64,000 nucleotides of DNA, taken from contig FXAI01000011.1 of assembly GCA_900177435.1 (NCBI GenBank), positions 32,648-96,647 on the forward strand, given 5' to 3'. Positions within the stretch are counted from its first letter, which is position 1, and every line of letters begins with the position of its first letter. The position numbers were made by a program, and so were the translations under genes. The notes under the pieces were generated by a model. That model made no database searches, was not told the DNA's origin, and was given only the letters and a program-made list of their open reading frames with translations. Shown here in pieces: positions 42,912-52,634 of the stretch. The stretch comes from Alteromonadaceae bacterium Bs31 (GTDB lineage: Bacteria; Pseudomonadota; Gammaproteobacteria; Pseudomonadales; Cellvibrionaceae).

Positions 42912-43796
42912 ATGTTGCTTTTTCCCTACAAGCTGGATGTAGATGTCCAGCGGCCGCCCTATGCAACTACCTTGTTGGCTTTGTTGTGTGTTGTTTTGTA
43001 TTTTGTGCAAAATTATTCCTGGTTTGTGTATGAAAAAGACCTACAGAATTTTTGCCGCTATGAATTGCAAGAGCCTCTGGTTCACGTACTTGATAGGGGG
43101 CAGTGCCTAGACATTTTTTCAAGCCTGGATTTAAGCAATGACTTTAGCGCAGAGTTTGATGCCATTATCGAGCAAAATAATTTCAACGAAGTCGATAAGC
43201 AAGCGCTATTAGAGCAATTTAAAAGAATGAAAAGCTTTGTACCGGATACAGCTGTGGAGCAATGGTGGATAGACCCAAAGCACCCAGAGCTGATCAATAT
43301 GGTGACGGCAAGCTTCAGCCATGCCTCTATCGGCCATCTTTTCTTTAATGTGGTATTTTTCTTTGCCTTCGCCATAGCCGTTGAACATGTGCTCGGCAGT
43401 CTGGGCTTTGTAGCATTTTTTCTTTTTTCCAGCGTTGTGGTGGGCGCAGTGTGGAGCGTGGGGCTGTTTGATATTCAAACGACCATGCCCGCCTTGGGAT
43501 TATCTGGCGTGGTAATGAGCTGTATAGCATTTTGCGCTGTTATTTATCCGCACAAATTTACGCATATGTTCTATTGGGTAATTATTCTCGCCGGTACTTT
43601 CAAAATACCGATGCTGGTGCTGGCACTAATCTACATCGCTATTGATATTTCGGGGTTGGTTAATCCCCCGCCAGAGAGCAATACCGCGTACCTTGGGCAT
43701 ATTGCCGGCGCCTCAGCCGGCGCCGCAGTGGCGATTTTGGTGCTAGTGCTGAGATTCCTGGGCGGCTTGTTCACGCGCAATAAGCTAAAAAAATAG
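42912..43796 (+). CDS. Rhomboid-family intramembrane serine protease
   Basis: 294 aa. One membrane helix at about 17-36, a periplasmic or lumenal segment of about 90 residues, then a six-helix rhomboid core. Signature residues: FSHASIGHLFFN (His142, Asn146), ALGLSGVVMS (catalytic Ser198) and YLGHIAGASAG (catalytic His263). It cuts helices of membrane proteins within the bilayer. The inserted segment between the first two helices (about 40-130) is larger than in GlpG. Substrate unknown. Confidence 0.92.
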   Translation: MLLFPYKLDVDVQRPPYATTLLALLCVVLYFVQNYSWFVYEKDLQNFCRYELQEPLVHVLDRGQCLDIFSSLDLSNDFSAEFDAIIEQNNFNEVDKQALLEQFKRMKSFVPDTAVEQWWIDPKHPELINMVTASFSHASIGHLFFNVVFFFAFAIAVEHVLGSLGFVAFFLFSSVVVGAVWSVGLFDIQTTMPALGLSGVVMSCIAFCAVIYPHKFTHMFYWVIILAGTFKIPMLVLALIYIAIDISGLVNPPPESNTAYLGHIAGASAGAAVAILVLVLRFLGGLFTRNKLKK

Positions 43797-43840
43797 AGCA
43801 ACTTTTGCCTGAAGCGGAGATAAGAAAAGCCTGTAAAAGA

Positions 43841-43876
43841 AAAACCCGGCCCCTGTTAGCCAGTGCCGGGTTTTTT
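43841..43876. terminator. Bidirectional terminator between rhomboid and porin genes
   Basis: AAAACCCGGC / GCCGGGTTTT stem with a 14-base loop; T run on the plus strand and, because the other side is A-rich, also on the minus strand. It lies between the convergent ends at 43796 and 43897. Confidence 0.88.
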
Positions 43877-43896
43877 ATTGCGCTTGCAGTTGTGCT

Positions 43897-45060
43897 TTAG
43901 AAGCCCAGTTTGGCGCAGAACTGCAGGCGGGTCATGGAGCCGTCCACGCCAGAAGCCAGCTCTCTGTTGGCCAGCGCTACTTCACCGCCCAGAGATAGCT
44001 TGCTCACCGGGCTGTAGAACAAGTTAACGCGTAAACTATCTGTCATGTCGGTAACCGCACCGCCGGTAAGAGCTACATCATTGTCCACGGAAATAGTGGA
44101 GTAGCTGATGTTGCTGCGCCATTTGGCGTTCCAAAGGTGACGATAGGATACAAAGAACGCCGTTGAGTCGATGGCCTCCAAGTCGCCATCGGCGTCAAGC
44201 ACAGCACCATTGGCAACGTTCAAGCCAATATAGCGGCCCATGCCACTACCGCTATTAACGCCGAAGCGAATATCGTCGTCATTACCGAAGGCATACTTAC
44301 CGGTAAGGCTCAGGCCAAAAGAGGTGGTAGTGCTGTCGTTCACTGTGTCGTTGTAAGCAAGCTGGCGAGCCAGAACCGCAGCCACTAAAGAAAGCTTGCC
44401 GCTGCTGAAGTTGTAGCGCCCAACAAAATCTGGCAATGGGTTTTGGTCTGCGACAATTCTGCCGCCGCCAGCGTTGGGCGTTATGGTTGTTTCCGGGTTT
44501 TCAATTGCAAACTGGAAGTTGCCGGCGGTATAGCGAATTTGTGTCTGCCTGACAAAAATACCTGCATCTGTGTTACCGATAAAATCCACGGTCTCCGGCA
44601 GAGAGCCTACGTTTTGGAAAGTAGACCAGGTTTGGCCGAACAGCCAGTTGTCGTAGCTGATAAAAGCGTGACGCAAGCGCGGAGCATAAGAGTTGGATAC
44701 ACGCTCATTGCCATTGGGGGTGACGATAAAGTCCATTTCAATAAATGTTTTCAGGGTGTGACCGTCCAGATCGGTACTGGTACCCAGGTTAAAGCGGGTT
44801 TGGCGTGCATGCATGTCAAACACATTATTGGCGGACTCGCCCCCAACAGGCGTGGTGCTGGGTACATAAAAATCACGGCCCAGGCTGCCAGCTGGAGCTA
44901 CCCCGTCGCTATAGCTAGACATCAATGCGTCTACCTTAACGTAACCCCCAATTTTAACGGATGTGTCGCCAAAAGCGCCAAGATCGACGGCGAATGCTGG
45001 ACTGGTGATGATTGCGGCTGCCAAACTCCCAGCCATTAATGTTTTAGTAAGTGCGACCAT
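43897..45060 (-). CDS. DcaP-like outer-membrane porin
   Basis: 387 aa. The signal peptide ends at PAFA; the mature part starts VDLGAFGDTSVKIGGYVKVDAL and runs through alternating strands to the C-terminal CAKLGF, with a final Phe as in outer-membrane beta-barrels. FDMHARQTRFNLGT, then RLRHAFISYDNWLFGQTWSTF, are typical of the DcaP trimeric porin family, which lets small anionic compounds through. AGGAG precedes the ATG. It is divergent from the CrbR-like regulator, 230 bases away, and could be part of its regulon (inference). Confidence 0.88.
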   Translation of the reverse strand: MVALTKTLMAGSLAAAIITSPAFAVDLGAFGDTSVKIGGYVKVDALMSSYSDGVAPAGSLGRDFYVPSTTPVGGESANNVFDMHARQTRFNLGTSTDLDGHTLKTFIEMDFIVTPNGNERVSNSYAPRLRHAFISYDNWLFGQTWSTFQNVGSLPETVDFIGNTDAGIFVRQTQIRYTAGNFQFAIENPETTITPNAGGGRIVADQNPLPDFVGRYNFSSGKLSLVAAVLARQLAYNDTVNDSTTTSFGLSLTGKYAFGNDDDIRFGVNSGSGMGRYIGLNVANGAVLDADGDLEAIDSTAFFVSYRHLWNAKWRSNISYSTISVDNDVALTGGAVTDMTDSLRVNLFYSPVSKLSLGGEVALANRELASGVDGSMTRLQFCAKLGF

Positions 45061-45290
45061 AGCCGGCTCTCCTAATTATTTTTTACTTGAAAAAAACCGA
45101 TGCTAACAGGAGTTACAGAGTCGTTATTTCAGTGAAGTCAAACAATTGGCAATTAGTCTACATTCGACCAAAGTCTATAAGTTGTATCAATGTAAAAGCT
45201 GGGTTTGTATTTGCCAACTCAGTAGTATTAGCCTAATTGTTGGCAGGTAATATAAGCTTATCAATGGCAATCGCTAACCGGAAACAGAAC

Positions 45291-45917
45291 ATGTACCAAT
45301 TTCATATCGCTGATGATCACCCGCTGTTTCGCAATGCCATTTTAGGTGTCATTCAGCTCCACTACCCGGATGCTAAGGTTACTCAGTCCACCAACCTGGA
45401 AGACACCATTAGCGCACTGGAAGCCAACGGAGAAATAGATTTACTTCTGCTGGATTTGCACATGCCTGGCAGCAGTGACTTATTTGGTTTGGTGATGGTG
45501 CGAGAGAAGTTTGCCAGTGTGCCGGTTGCAATTATTTCAGCTATAGAAGAAGAGGCGACTGTGAGCCGGGCGATGGGGCACGGCGCCTGTGGCTATATTC
45601 CCAAATCCTGCACGCCGCAACTTATTCAGAAAGCCATAGAAAGCATTATGAATGGTGATCGCTGGTTGCCAGAAGACTTTAAAAACAATCTCCACCCGGT
45701 GGCAGAGCAGGAAAAAAATCTTGCTCAGAAAATTGCCACCTTAACGCCGCAACAATATCGAGTACTCAATTTTCTGCGCGAAGGCTGGCTCAATAAACAG
45801 ATCGCCTACGAAATGGGTGTAACAGAGGCCACCATTAAAGCGCATATAACCGCTATTTTCCGAAAATTGGGAACCACCAATCGCACGCAAGCAGTCATAA
45901 TGATGAAGGATTTTTAA
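45291..45917 (+). CDS. crbR: NarL/LuxR-family response regulator, CrbR/AgmR-like
   Basis: 208 aa from the ATG at 45291 (MYQFHIADDHPLF), where the receiver domain begins; earlier in-frame ATGs have no ribosome site. The phosphoacceptor is Asp55 in LLLLDLHMPG, and a LuxR helix-turn-helix is at the end (LTPQQYRVLNFLREGWLNKQ, then TIKAHITAIFRKLG). It resembles regulators of the AgmR/ErbR/CrbR group. The SSS-domain kinase CrbS at 53641-57132 is its likely partner, and CrbS/CrbR systems switch on acetyl-CoA synthetase and acetate uptake. The pairing across 8 kb is inference. Confidence 0.8.
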   Translation: MYQFHIADDHPLFRNAILGVIQLHYPDAKVTQSTNLEDTISALEANGEIDLLLLDLHMPGSSDLFGLVMVREKFASVPVAIISAIEEEATVSRAMGHGACGYIPKSCTPQLIQKAIESIMNGDRWLPEDFKNNLHPVAEQEKNLAQKIATLTPQQYRVLNFLREGWLNKQIAYEMGVTEATIKAHITAIFRKLGTTNRTQAVIMMKDF

Positions 45918-46095
45918 GATCGTTTTTCATTAGCGCACTTCTGGCCGCTTCCTTACATACGCACACTTGGAGAACTTAGATTGTTTTTTTTGATGTGTAG
46001 TATTCATTTTCTTGTTCAATCACAAAAAATCTAATCTTTTAAAATTTTCGCGTCGTACCTTGCCCCACTACTGCACACTACAGAGGACGACACCA

Positions 46096-47919
46096 ATGAA
46101 CAACACAAACAAACTTTTAATGATTGCAATGCTGAGCCTCGGGCTCGCTGCCTGTGGCGGCGATGATGACGATGGCCCAAAACCAACGGCCGAACCTGTT
46201 GTTACAACGGTTTATGACGTAGCAGCCGACAACGCCAGCTTCACGATTCTTACCGACCTGCTTGATCTCACCGGGCTGGATGCAGCTCTGGACGACGAGA
46301 GTGCCAGCTACACAGTGTTTGCACCAACTGATGCGGCCTTTGAAGCCTTGGGCACCGAGACACTGAATGCATTGCGCTCGGAAACAGACACGTTACGCGA
46401 AATACTTCTTTACCACGTACTCGGCAGCGAAGTTGATTCCGCAGGTGCCGAAGCCGCTGTTGGCCAGGCTGTGAATTCCGCTAACACCGCCATGGCGCCA
46501 ATTGCCATATCTAAAACGGGTGATGATCTGCTGATTAACCTATCAAAAGTGGTTGATGCCGACATCGATGCAGACAATGGTATTATTCACGTGATCGACA
46601 AAGTAATGCTCCCGCCGACCGCAAAAGGCGAGCCCACTCAGAACATTGTAGAAATCGTGGTTGGTAGCGACGACTTCGACACGCTGGAGACAGCGGTTGT
46701 AACGGCCAGCTTGGTGGACGCACTTAGCGACGAAACTAAGTCCTACACCGTATTCGCACCAACTGACGCGGCTTTCGAAGCACTCGGCATGCACAGAGTC
46801 AGTGTGATTCTGGACGATGCGGATACCTTAAACGACCTGTTGCTGCAACACGTAGTGGCCACAGAAATCGATTCCGTTAGTGCCTATGCCGCCAACGGAG
46901 GACAAGTGGAAACCTTAGAAGGCGTTCTGCTGGACGTGCTGATTTCTGAAGGTAAGTTGATGATCGGTGGTTCCACCGTGGTGATGACAGACATATACGC
47001 CACTAACGGTGTGATTCATGTTATCGATACGGTTATCGCAGGTGACATCGATGTGCCAAATTCCGTGGTGGATGTGGCGAAGGCAAACGGCAGCTTCACT
47101 GTACTGGCAGGGCTGCTGGAGCAAACGGAACTGGACGATGTGCTAAACAACCTGGGCGAAGATTTTACTGTGTTTGCACCTACAGATGCCGCGTTTGAAG
47201 CACTGGGCGAGGGCGCCTTGGATGGCCTCACCAACGAAGATATCTCAAACATCTTGCTTTACCACGTGATTCGCGATGCAGAAATCGATTCTACGGGTGC
47301 CAAAGCTGCTGCTGGTACCGCCGTTAGCGTAGCCAATGGCGATATGATTGGTATCTCCGAGAGTGGCGACGACTTGCTGATCAATACCGCCACAGTGGCC
47401 CTGGCTGATGTGATGGCAGATAACGGCGTGATACACGTTATCGACCAGGTGTTGATGCCCGAGACAGACAAAGGCACGCCAACACAGAACATTGTTGAGA
47501 TCGTGGTGGGCAGTGACGACTTCGATACCCTCGAAACAGCTGTAGTTACCGCAGGCCTGGCGGGCACCTTGGGTGACGAAGGTGAGACCTTCACCGTATT
47601 TGCACCAACCGATGATGCCTTTGCGAAAATTCCTGCAGCTTTACTGGGCGCGATAATTGCCGACGTTGACACTCTCAGTGCAATCCTGCTGCAACATGTA
47701 GTTAGTGGTGTGGAAGCAGACGCAGTGACCGCTTACACCCTCAATGGCACCGACTTGATCACGGCTGATGATGCTCCCATCGCAGTTGAGATAATGGACG
47801 GCGCGTTGATGGTAGGTGGATCGAAAGTAGTGATGACCGACATCTACGCGACCAACGGTGTTATCCACGTGATCGACACAGTGATTGTTGGTGATGTGAC
47901 TTTGCCAAGCGTAGATTAA
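46096..47919 (+). CDS. Lipoprotein with four fasciclin (FAS1) domains
   Basis: 607 aa from the ATG at 46096. The signal peptide ends in LAAC (lipid-bearing Cys20), followed by GGDDDDG. Four FAS1 domains follow, each with a YTVFAPTDAAFEAL-like H1 box and a GVIHVID-like H2 box, starting near residues 38, 180, 323 and 465. FAS1 domains serve adhesion to surfaces or partner cells. Domains 1-2 and 3-4 are two copies of one pair, see the repeat entry. The protein is very acidic and should be anchored in the outer membrane. Confidence 0.92.
   Translation: MNNTNKLLMIAMLSLGLAACGGDDDDGPKPTAEPVVTTVYDVAADNASFTILTDLLDLTGLDAALDDESASYTVFAPTDAAFEALGTETLNALRSETDTLREILLYHVLGSEVDSAGAEAAVGQAVNSANTAMAPIAISKTGDDLLINLSKVVDADIDADNGIIHVIDKVMLPPTAKGEPTQNIVEIVVGSDDFDTLETAVVTASLVDALSDETKSYTVFAPTDAAFEALGMHRVSVILDDADTLNDLLLQHVVATEIDSVSAYAANGGQVETLEGVLLDVLISEGKLMIGGSTVVMTDIYATNGVIHVIDTVIAGDIDVPNSVVDVAKANGSFTVLAGLLEQTELDDVLNNLGEDFTVFAPTDAAFEALGEGALDGLTNEDISNILLYHVIRDAEIDSTGAKAAAGTAVSVANGDMIGISESGDDLLINTATVALADVMADNGVIHVIDQVLMPETDKGTPTQNIVEIVVGSDDFDTLETAVVTAGLAGTLGDEGETFTVFAPTDDAFAKIPAALLGAIIADVDTLSAILLQHVVSGVEADAVTAYTLNGTDLITADDAPIAVEIMDGALMVGGSKVVMTDIYATNGVIHVIDTVIVGDVTLPSVD
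46210..47900 (+). repeat. Two-copy internal duplication of a FAS1 domain pair
   Basis: The stretch from 46210 is repeated with an offset of about 850 bases: the QNIVEIVVGSDDFDTLETAV segment is coded near 46639 and again near 47485 (offset 846 bases), with close nucleotide similarity. The first halves of the copies differ by a three-codon indel. This points to a duplication of a two-domain unit. Confidence 0.85.
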
Positions 47920-48012
47920 TCCGACTTTTTGCTGCAAACAGAAGCCCCGATGTTGTTCTTGCCGGTTCTCCATCGGGGCCACTCACTCCCATCCCCCTCA
48001 ATGCAGCAAACC

Positions 48013-48039
48013 GCCCCGACTCTATGTCGGGGCTTTTTT
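48013..48039 (+). terminator. Rho-independent terminator after the FAS1 gene
   Basis: GCCCCGAC / GTCGGGGC stem, five-base loop, then six T. A second larger hairpin (GCCCCGATG / CATCGGGGC, about 47947-47980) lies before it, so the 3' end may carry two stops in series. Confidence 0.9.
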
Positions 48040-49372
48040 GTTTAAAATCCTGCTCATTGAGTTAGCTGTTGACCTTGCATGCTTATGCCTGGAGCTTTTT
48101 TGGCCGCAATTACTAATCCAAGATGTAAGCAAAGCCATAAGTGGTTTTCTGTAAGGCATTATTTGTTGTCCTCAAAAAAATAAATTTTTGTATGTACTCG
48201 AGATAAGAAACCTCGAGTAGTTAACTTGGCGTAAATAGGCGGTCTTTGACATTCAATTTCATGTTCAGTAATCCCAGTGTTAACCCCCTCGATCTGCTTT
48301 TCTGTATTTCGGTATAAAACATAAAATAGATTAATCATTTCGATCGATAACCGAGAGCCAGGCTCAGTACTGCAAAGCGTGCCAACAGAGGTGCAAAAAA
48401 TCGACAAAAAAGTGCGCTAGTAAAAGTAAGGAACCTGGTCGCATACGAGTTAGTCAAGCCAATGTAATTGCCAGATCACTAAGCAGTCTTGAAGCCAAAT
48501 TTTAATTGCGTCCTGGAGCATTTAGATCAAGATAGTAGTTATTTTTTTACGCTAAAACGTCTAGCAGGATTTGCGCTGGGACGATACCCTTATGCTGTGT
48601 GCAGGCCTCCTGCAAGCAGTAAACTAGGCCGCAGAGGAAAAAGGCGCCGTTTACTCCGTGTTATCCATACTCCTTGTAATATAAATGTATAAACCGCCAG
48701 TTTGGTGGATATTCTGCCCGCACAAATAAAATTGTAGCTTGGAACGCGTTTTTGCAATCAGTGTGTCTGCTTGACTGTATCCGTGTTGCTACACGAATTT
48801 TTACTGGCAATAATAGCGTTACCTTTGAAAATGAAGTTGCTTTTTGTATGCTTTTTTATTTTTCTTCATTAATAGGGCTTCATTGCTGTTTCCTCCCATG
48901 ACTGGGGAAGAGAATCATTGGCTAGTGGAAGGTGCAAAAATAATTAAAGAAAATGCTTCTTAGGAGCCTAACTAGCTAGAAAGAAAGAAAGAAAGCTTAT
49001 GTTCTTGCGTAAGCCCAGTTCAGGAAAGTAAAGAATGTATTGGGTATTACCACGGAGGCTAATTTTTCTCAGGGTTACGTAAAATCTTCCTTGGAGTGCA
49101 AGCCTCAAGAATACACCTTGGCTATGGCAGCTGATTCTTGTGCTAAGAGTTTTCTTCTGGCCGTACCAGAATTTATAACAGTAGAACAGAAGATTGTTGC
49201 GATAATAGAGCCAAAATAGTTTGGTGTATACAAATTGTAGAATCAGCCTAGCAAAAATAGCTCTTTTCAAATTGTTTTTAAAGTCTATTGCGAAACCATC
49301 AAAAAATATGCTATAAGTGCCAAATTTATGGCTTTTTTAATAATCACCTAAACAATCAAGAAGGAAGTTTTT
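48040..49372. other. Long gene-poor, AT-rich region
   Basis: About 1.3 kb with no gene I can support. Minus-strand frames at 48159-48407 and 48968-49270 have no ribosome sites and odd composition. An AAAG tetranucleotide run (four to five units) is at about 48975-48994. The last 60 bases must hold the promoter of the barrel gene that starts at 49373. No RNA gene recognised. Confidence 0.5.
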
Positions 49373-49858
49373 ATGAAAAAAATAGTTATTCTAGGCGCAT
49401 TATGGCTGGCATCCACTAGCGCATTTTCAGATACGGGTATTGGCGTTTCTTTTCAGTCAAATGATGGTCGTATTCTTGTTCCTTATGATGTGTCCGAATC
49501 GTTTAGAATTGAGCCATCTTTTCGATACTATAGTGTAGACAATTCAGACAGCTATGATTATGAAAACTACGAATTAGGTTTAGGTTTATTTCACAGAAAA
49601 GAAACTATACCGAATATGAGTTTTTTGTTAGGAGCAAGAGTTGGATATATTAATAGCACTCAAGGATATGGAGATTCTTCGGAGATATCCTACGATGGAT
49701 ATTTCTTGGCGCCAGCCTTAGGCTTGGAATACTTTGTTGGGGATAAATTTTCGGTAGGGGGCGAAATTTCACTTCGATATGAAAGTATTGATTCGGAAAG
49801 TTATGATTCCACTTCTACCTACACAGATTCGGCCTTTATCGCCAGGTTCTATTTCTAA
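49373..49858 (+). CDS. Small outer-membrane beta-barrel protein
   Basis: 161 aa, AT-rich gene. The signal peptide ends near SAFS. Alternating strands with Tyr-rich turns (FRYYSVDNSDSYDYENYEL, VGGEISLRYESIDSES) and a C-terminal FIARFYF fit an eight-stranded OmpA/OmpX-type barrel. GAAGGAAG precedes the ATG by five bases. The function is unknown. A perfect hairpin follows. No close partner gene. Confidence 0.75.
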   Translation: MKKIVILGALWLASTSAFSDTGIGVSFQSNDGRILVPYDVSESFRIEPSFRYYSVDNSDSYDYENYELGLGLFHRKETIPNMSFLLGARVGYINSTQGYGDSSEISYDGYFLAPALGLEYFVGDKFSVGGEISLRYESIDSESYDSTSTYTDSAFIARFYF

Positions 49859-49868
49859 ACAGTCCCTC

Positions 49869-49900
49869 AAGCATTAGCCCAGTAAGCTGGGCTAATGCTT
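49869..49900 (+). terminator. Perfect 14-bp hairpin after the barrel gene
   Basis: AAGCATTAGCCCAG paired with its exact reverse complement around a TAAG loop, ten bases past the stop. It lacks a T tract (followed by CCGTTTC), so it may stabilise the 3' end or act in weak termination. Confidence 0.6.
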
Positions 49901-50429
49901 CCGTTTCAAGAGCTCGCGATGTCGCTAGGGTTGTTTATGGCAGCGATAGGCGTAGTTATAAAAAAACTAAGGTGCTGATCATGCTCCATATTCTTGGAGC
50001 GGATCGCTCGTTCTTCTATCCATTACCTACGTAAGTAAGCTCTAGAGCTCATGCCGATAGTCAGTTGGGGAAACGTTTTGGTTTTATATTAATAAGCCCT
50101 AATGAATGCACAGTTTAAGATCTTTCAGTAGAGTCGGGTTTTACCGAGTATGTTCTAAGCCACGAATATCATTAATCCCTACCTGGCAAGCGGTATTCTT
50201 GCTTGTGGGCGCTAGCTGTTAATGACTCAACTCGAATTGTAACGTTATGGCGGTATGTATCTGAGCCTCAAAAATGTATGCATAGGTGTTATTATGAGGG
50301 AGCGTGGTAGCACCTAAAATAAAAAATTTGGGGGGTGCTTCGTTCAGTATCTTGTGGTTTTAAGCGTCGGCTATGGTAAAAAATTTAACTTTAACGTTAG
50401 CCTGGATATCGGGATATTCGTAAAGACAC
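49901..50429. other. Intergenic region, no gene seen
   Basis: About 530 bases before the acetyltransferase gene. Stops are frequent in all frames, and there is no RNA gene or clear repeat. AT-rich at 50300-50400, where a promoter is likely. Confidence 0.45.
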
Positions 50430-50879
50430 ATGAAAATCCGAGAAGCGATAAGGAGTGATACTAAAGAGTGGTCTCAAATGAGAACCTCTCTGTGGCCTGA
50501 TACTGAAGACTGCCACCTTGCTGAGATAGATGAATATTTTGGTGGTCGCTCTATAGATATCCAGCAGGCATATGTGGCTGAACTAGAGGGCGCTATAATA
50601 GGCTTTCTCGAATTAAATATCAGGAATTTTGCGGAGGGAAGCCGCAAACCAAAGGTGCCGTATGTTGAGGCCTGGTATGTAAAGCCTCACTATCAAAACA
50701 GCGGCTACGGTAGGCAACTGATGCTGCGAGCGGAGCAGTGGGCGCTGTCTCTGGGTTATTCTCAACTGGCAAGTGATACCACTATCGAAAATGAGCGGAG
50801 TATCGCCATGCACAAAAACTTGGGATTCAAGGAAACAGAGCGGGTGGTATGTTTTCTTAAAAGTCTAAAAAATGTTTAA
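50430..50879 (+). CDS. GNAT acetyltransferase resembling AAC(6')-I
   Basis: 149 aa. MKIREAIRSDTKEWSQMRTSLWP, VEAWYVKPHYQNSGYGRQL (acetyl-CoA loop Q/R-x-x-G-x-G) and SDTTIENERSIAMHKNLGF with ETERVVCFLK at the end follow the pattern of aminoglycoside 6'-N-acetyltransferases of the chromosomal AAC(6')-I type. Many such proteins have other natural substrates, so resistance cannot be assumed. It stands alone in an AT-rich area of small genes. Confidence 0.82.
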   Translation: MKIREAIRSDTKEWSQMRTSLWPDTEDCHLAEIDEYFGGRSIDIQQAYVAELEGAIIGFLELNIRNFAEGSRKPKVPYVEAWYVKPHYQNSGYGRQLMLRAEQWALSLGYSQLASDTTIENERSIAMHKNLGFKETERVVCFLKSLKNV

Positions 50880-51013
50880 AAATCTGCGATCTGGGAGGTA
50901 TTGTTACGCTCGTTTTCTGGTATTAGATTATTTCATTTTGGGAGATAATACACTTCGCAAGCTCTTTTGGTGAGTTTGTTTTTGATTGCGCATACAGAGC
51001 GCTGGAGCTATTA

Positions 51014-51511
51014 ATGAAAATTAAATCGATCTTAATCCTATTGGTTTTCGTGCCCTTAGTGGGATGTGATCGCTACACCAAGGAGAAGGCTGTTAGCCTT
51101 CTAAAAGGCCAGGATCCATTATCGTTTTTTAATGGCCTCTTTAGTCTTACATACCACGAAAACTCTGGCGCTATGCTGAGTCTTGGGGCCGGGTTGCCCG
51201 ATAATATCCGGTTCTTTATTTTTACTGCTCTGGTGGGCTTGGTATTAGTGGGAGGTTTGCTCTACGTATTGCTAAAACCCATGGACAAATATAGTTTTAC
51301 TGTAGGCTTGCTTATCCTCGCTGGCGGTTTTGGTAATCTTTATGATCGTGCATTAAATGATGGCCGCGTAGTTGATTTTATGTTGATCCAGATCGGCCCC
51401 CTAAGAACAGGCGTTTTTAACGTTGCCGATGTGGCAATAATGGCTGGGCTGTTTGGTTTTATTTTTGTATCTAGCAAATGGGGAAGGCAATTAACAAAGC
51501 TGTCGGATTGA
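51014..51511 (+). CDS. Signal peptidase II-like protein, stand-alone copy
   Basis: 165 aa with four membrane helices. Conserved LspA parts: DRYTKEKAV (for D-x-x-TK), YHENSGAMLSL (NxGA), GGFGNLYDR, GRVVDF (catalytic Asp121) and FNVADVAIMAG (catalytic Asp139). It should cut lipoprotein signal peptides. It is not next to ileS, the usual partner of lspA, so it is likely a second copy. Its own first helix ends in PLVGCD, resembling a lipobox. GGAG precedes the ATG. Confidence 0.83.
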   Translation: MKIKSILILLVFVPLVGCDRYTKEKAVSLLKGQDPLSFFNGLFSLTYHENSGAMLSLGAGLPDNIRFFIFTALVGLVLVGGLLYVLLKPMDKYSFTVGLLILAGGFGNLYDRALNDGRVVDFMLIQIGPLRTGVFNVADVAIMAGLFGFIFVSSKWGRQLTKLSD

Positions 51512-51694
51512 TGGTTTTTTTCTGTGCGTTCTATTGAAGCTCGCCCAGGTAAGCTCACTTAAATCTGCGACATATACCAAGCCCTTAACTTATCGAAGAT
51601 TAATTTCAGTGAAGTAGCTTGAGTACACACCTGAACAGTATAGGGCTGCATAATGTGAAATATTGTGTAAGACGGAATAAAGAATGGAGAGAAA

Positions 51695-51931
51695 ATGATA
51701 AATAGATACAGTAAGGCAAGGCTATCTGTTATTGCCCTCTTGCTTTTAGTGGGTGGTGCGACCTTTTTTGTGGGTGTGTATAATTTCGCCTATTTTGTGG
51801 GTTCAGGTTTCGATCTGGATAGGCTAGACATCTTCGCTACTTTAACGGCCTTGTATTTGGGCACCTTCAATCTCTATGTGGCTCATCGCGTATACAGAAA
51901 CTCTCCCGCGAAAACGCTTGGTACTGCATAA
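51695..51931 (+). CDS. Two-helix membrane protein, unknown
   Basis: 78 aa. Two hydrophobic segments (about 10-34 and 48-64) with a short polar loop. GGAGAG precedes the ATG by four bases. No family recognised. It lies between a signal peptidase II-like gene and a GNAT gene, all in the same direction. Confidence 0.55.
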   Translation: MINRYSKARLSVIALLLLVGGATFFVGVYNFAYFVGSGFDLDRLDIFATLTALYLGTFNLYVAHRVYRNSPAKTLGTA

Positions 51932-52136
51932 GTATTTTTACACCAAAGTTTTACATACAAGCTGGCGAACGAGGCTCTACTCTTCAGTTTGGCAATCCAG
52001 TCTGGGCAGCCGTATCCGAAAGAGCCCAATATATATGAGCTTTTTAGAAACGAATTATTTCTTAAGTATAAATTCACCAGAGAACAGCCACTTTCGTCAT
52101 TCAATGAGTAATACCTTATACATCAGGGAGAGGTAA

Positions 52137-52634
52137 TTGATTACTGAAGCAGGTTATGAGGATATCGAAAGTCTTGTTGACATCTTGAACGAGACGTATA
52201 GAGGTGGACGGGGTTGGACGACAGAAAAAGGGCTAGTCTCAGGTGATAGAGCTACTCGCGCAGTAATAAATACTGAAATGTCTGCTGGGTATAAGTACTA
52301 CTTGTACACATTTCAAGACAACTATGTGGGGTGTTTTAGTTTATTTAAGCATGATAATACTACTGAAATTGGTGGCTTAGCAGTAAAACCTGAGCAACAA
52401 GGTGCTGGTTTAGGGAAATTATTATTGAGGCAGGCCGAGGCTATTTCATTTTCGACGATGAATACCAAGAGAATAATCGTTAACGTACTTGAGACAAGAA
52501 GAGAGCTTATTCGCTTTTACGAGAGATGTGCTTATCGCTTGACTGACAAAAAAACTCCGTTTCCCGTATGTAGAGGGGTAGGGGAGCCATTGGTAGACAA
52601 CTTACATCTTGTTGTTTTGGAGAAAAATGTATGA
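52137..52634 (+). CDS. GNAT-family acetyltransferase with TTG start
   Basis: 165 aa. The start is a TTG with GGGAGAGG three bases upstream; no ATG fits. EIGGLAVKPEQQGAGLGKLL is the acetyl-CoA binding motif A, and LETRRELIRFYERCAYR is motif B. The substrate cannot be told; N-terminal or small-molecule acetylation are both possible. It is AT-rich like its neighbours. Confidence 0.83.
   Translation: MITEAGYEDIESLVDILNETYRGGRGWTTEKGLVSGDRATRAVINTEMSAGYKYYLYTFQDNYVGCFSLFKHDNTTEIGGLAVKPEQQGAGLGKLLLRQAEAISFSTMNTKRIIVNVLETRRELIRFYERCAYRLTDKKTPFPVCRGVGEPLVDNLHLVVLEKNV

Noticed and set aside
48159..48407. 82-codon minus-strand ORF
   Set aside because: No ribosome binding site, no recognisable motif, in a gene-poor AT-rich stretch.
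48968..49270. 100-codon minus-strand ORF beginning with an AAAG repeat at its 3' end
   Set aside because: Composition rich in Phe, Leu and Tyr as expected from AT-rich random sequence; no ribosome site.
51876..52136. 86-codon plus-strand ORF between the two-helix protein and the GNAT
   Set aside because: Overlaps the end of a better supported gene, no ribosome site, not protein-like.
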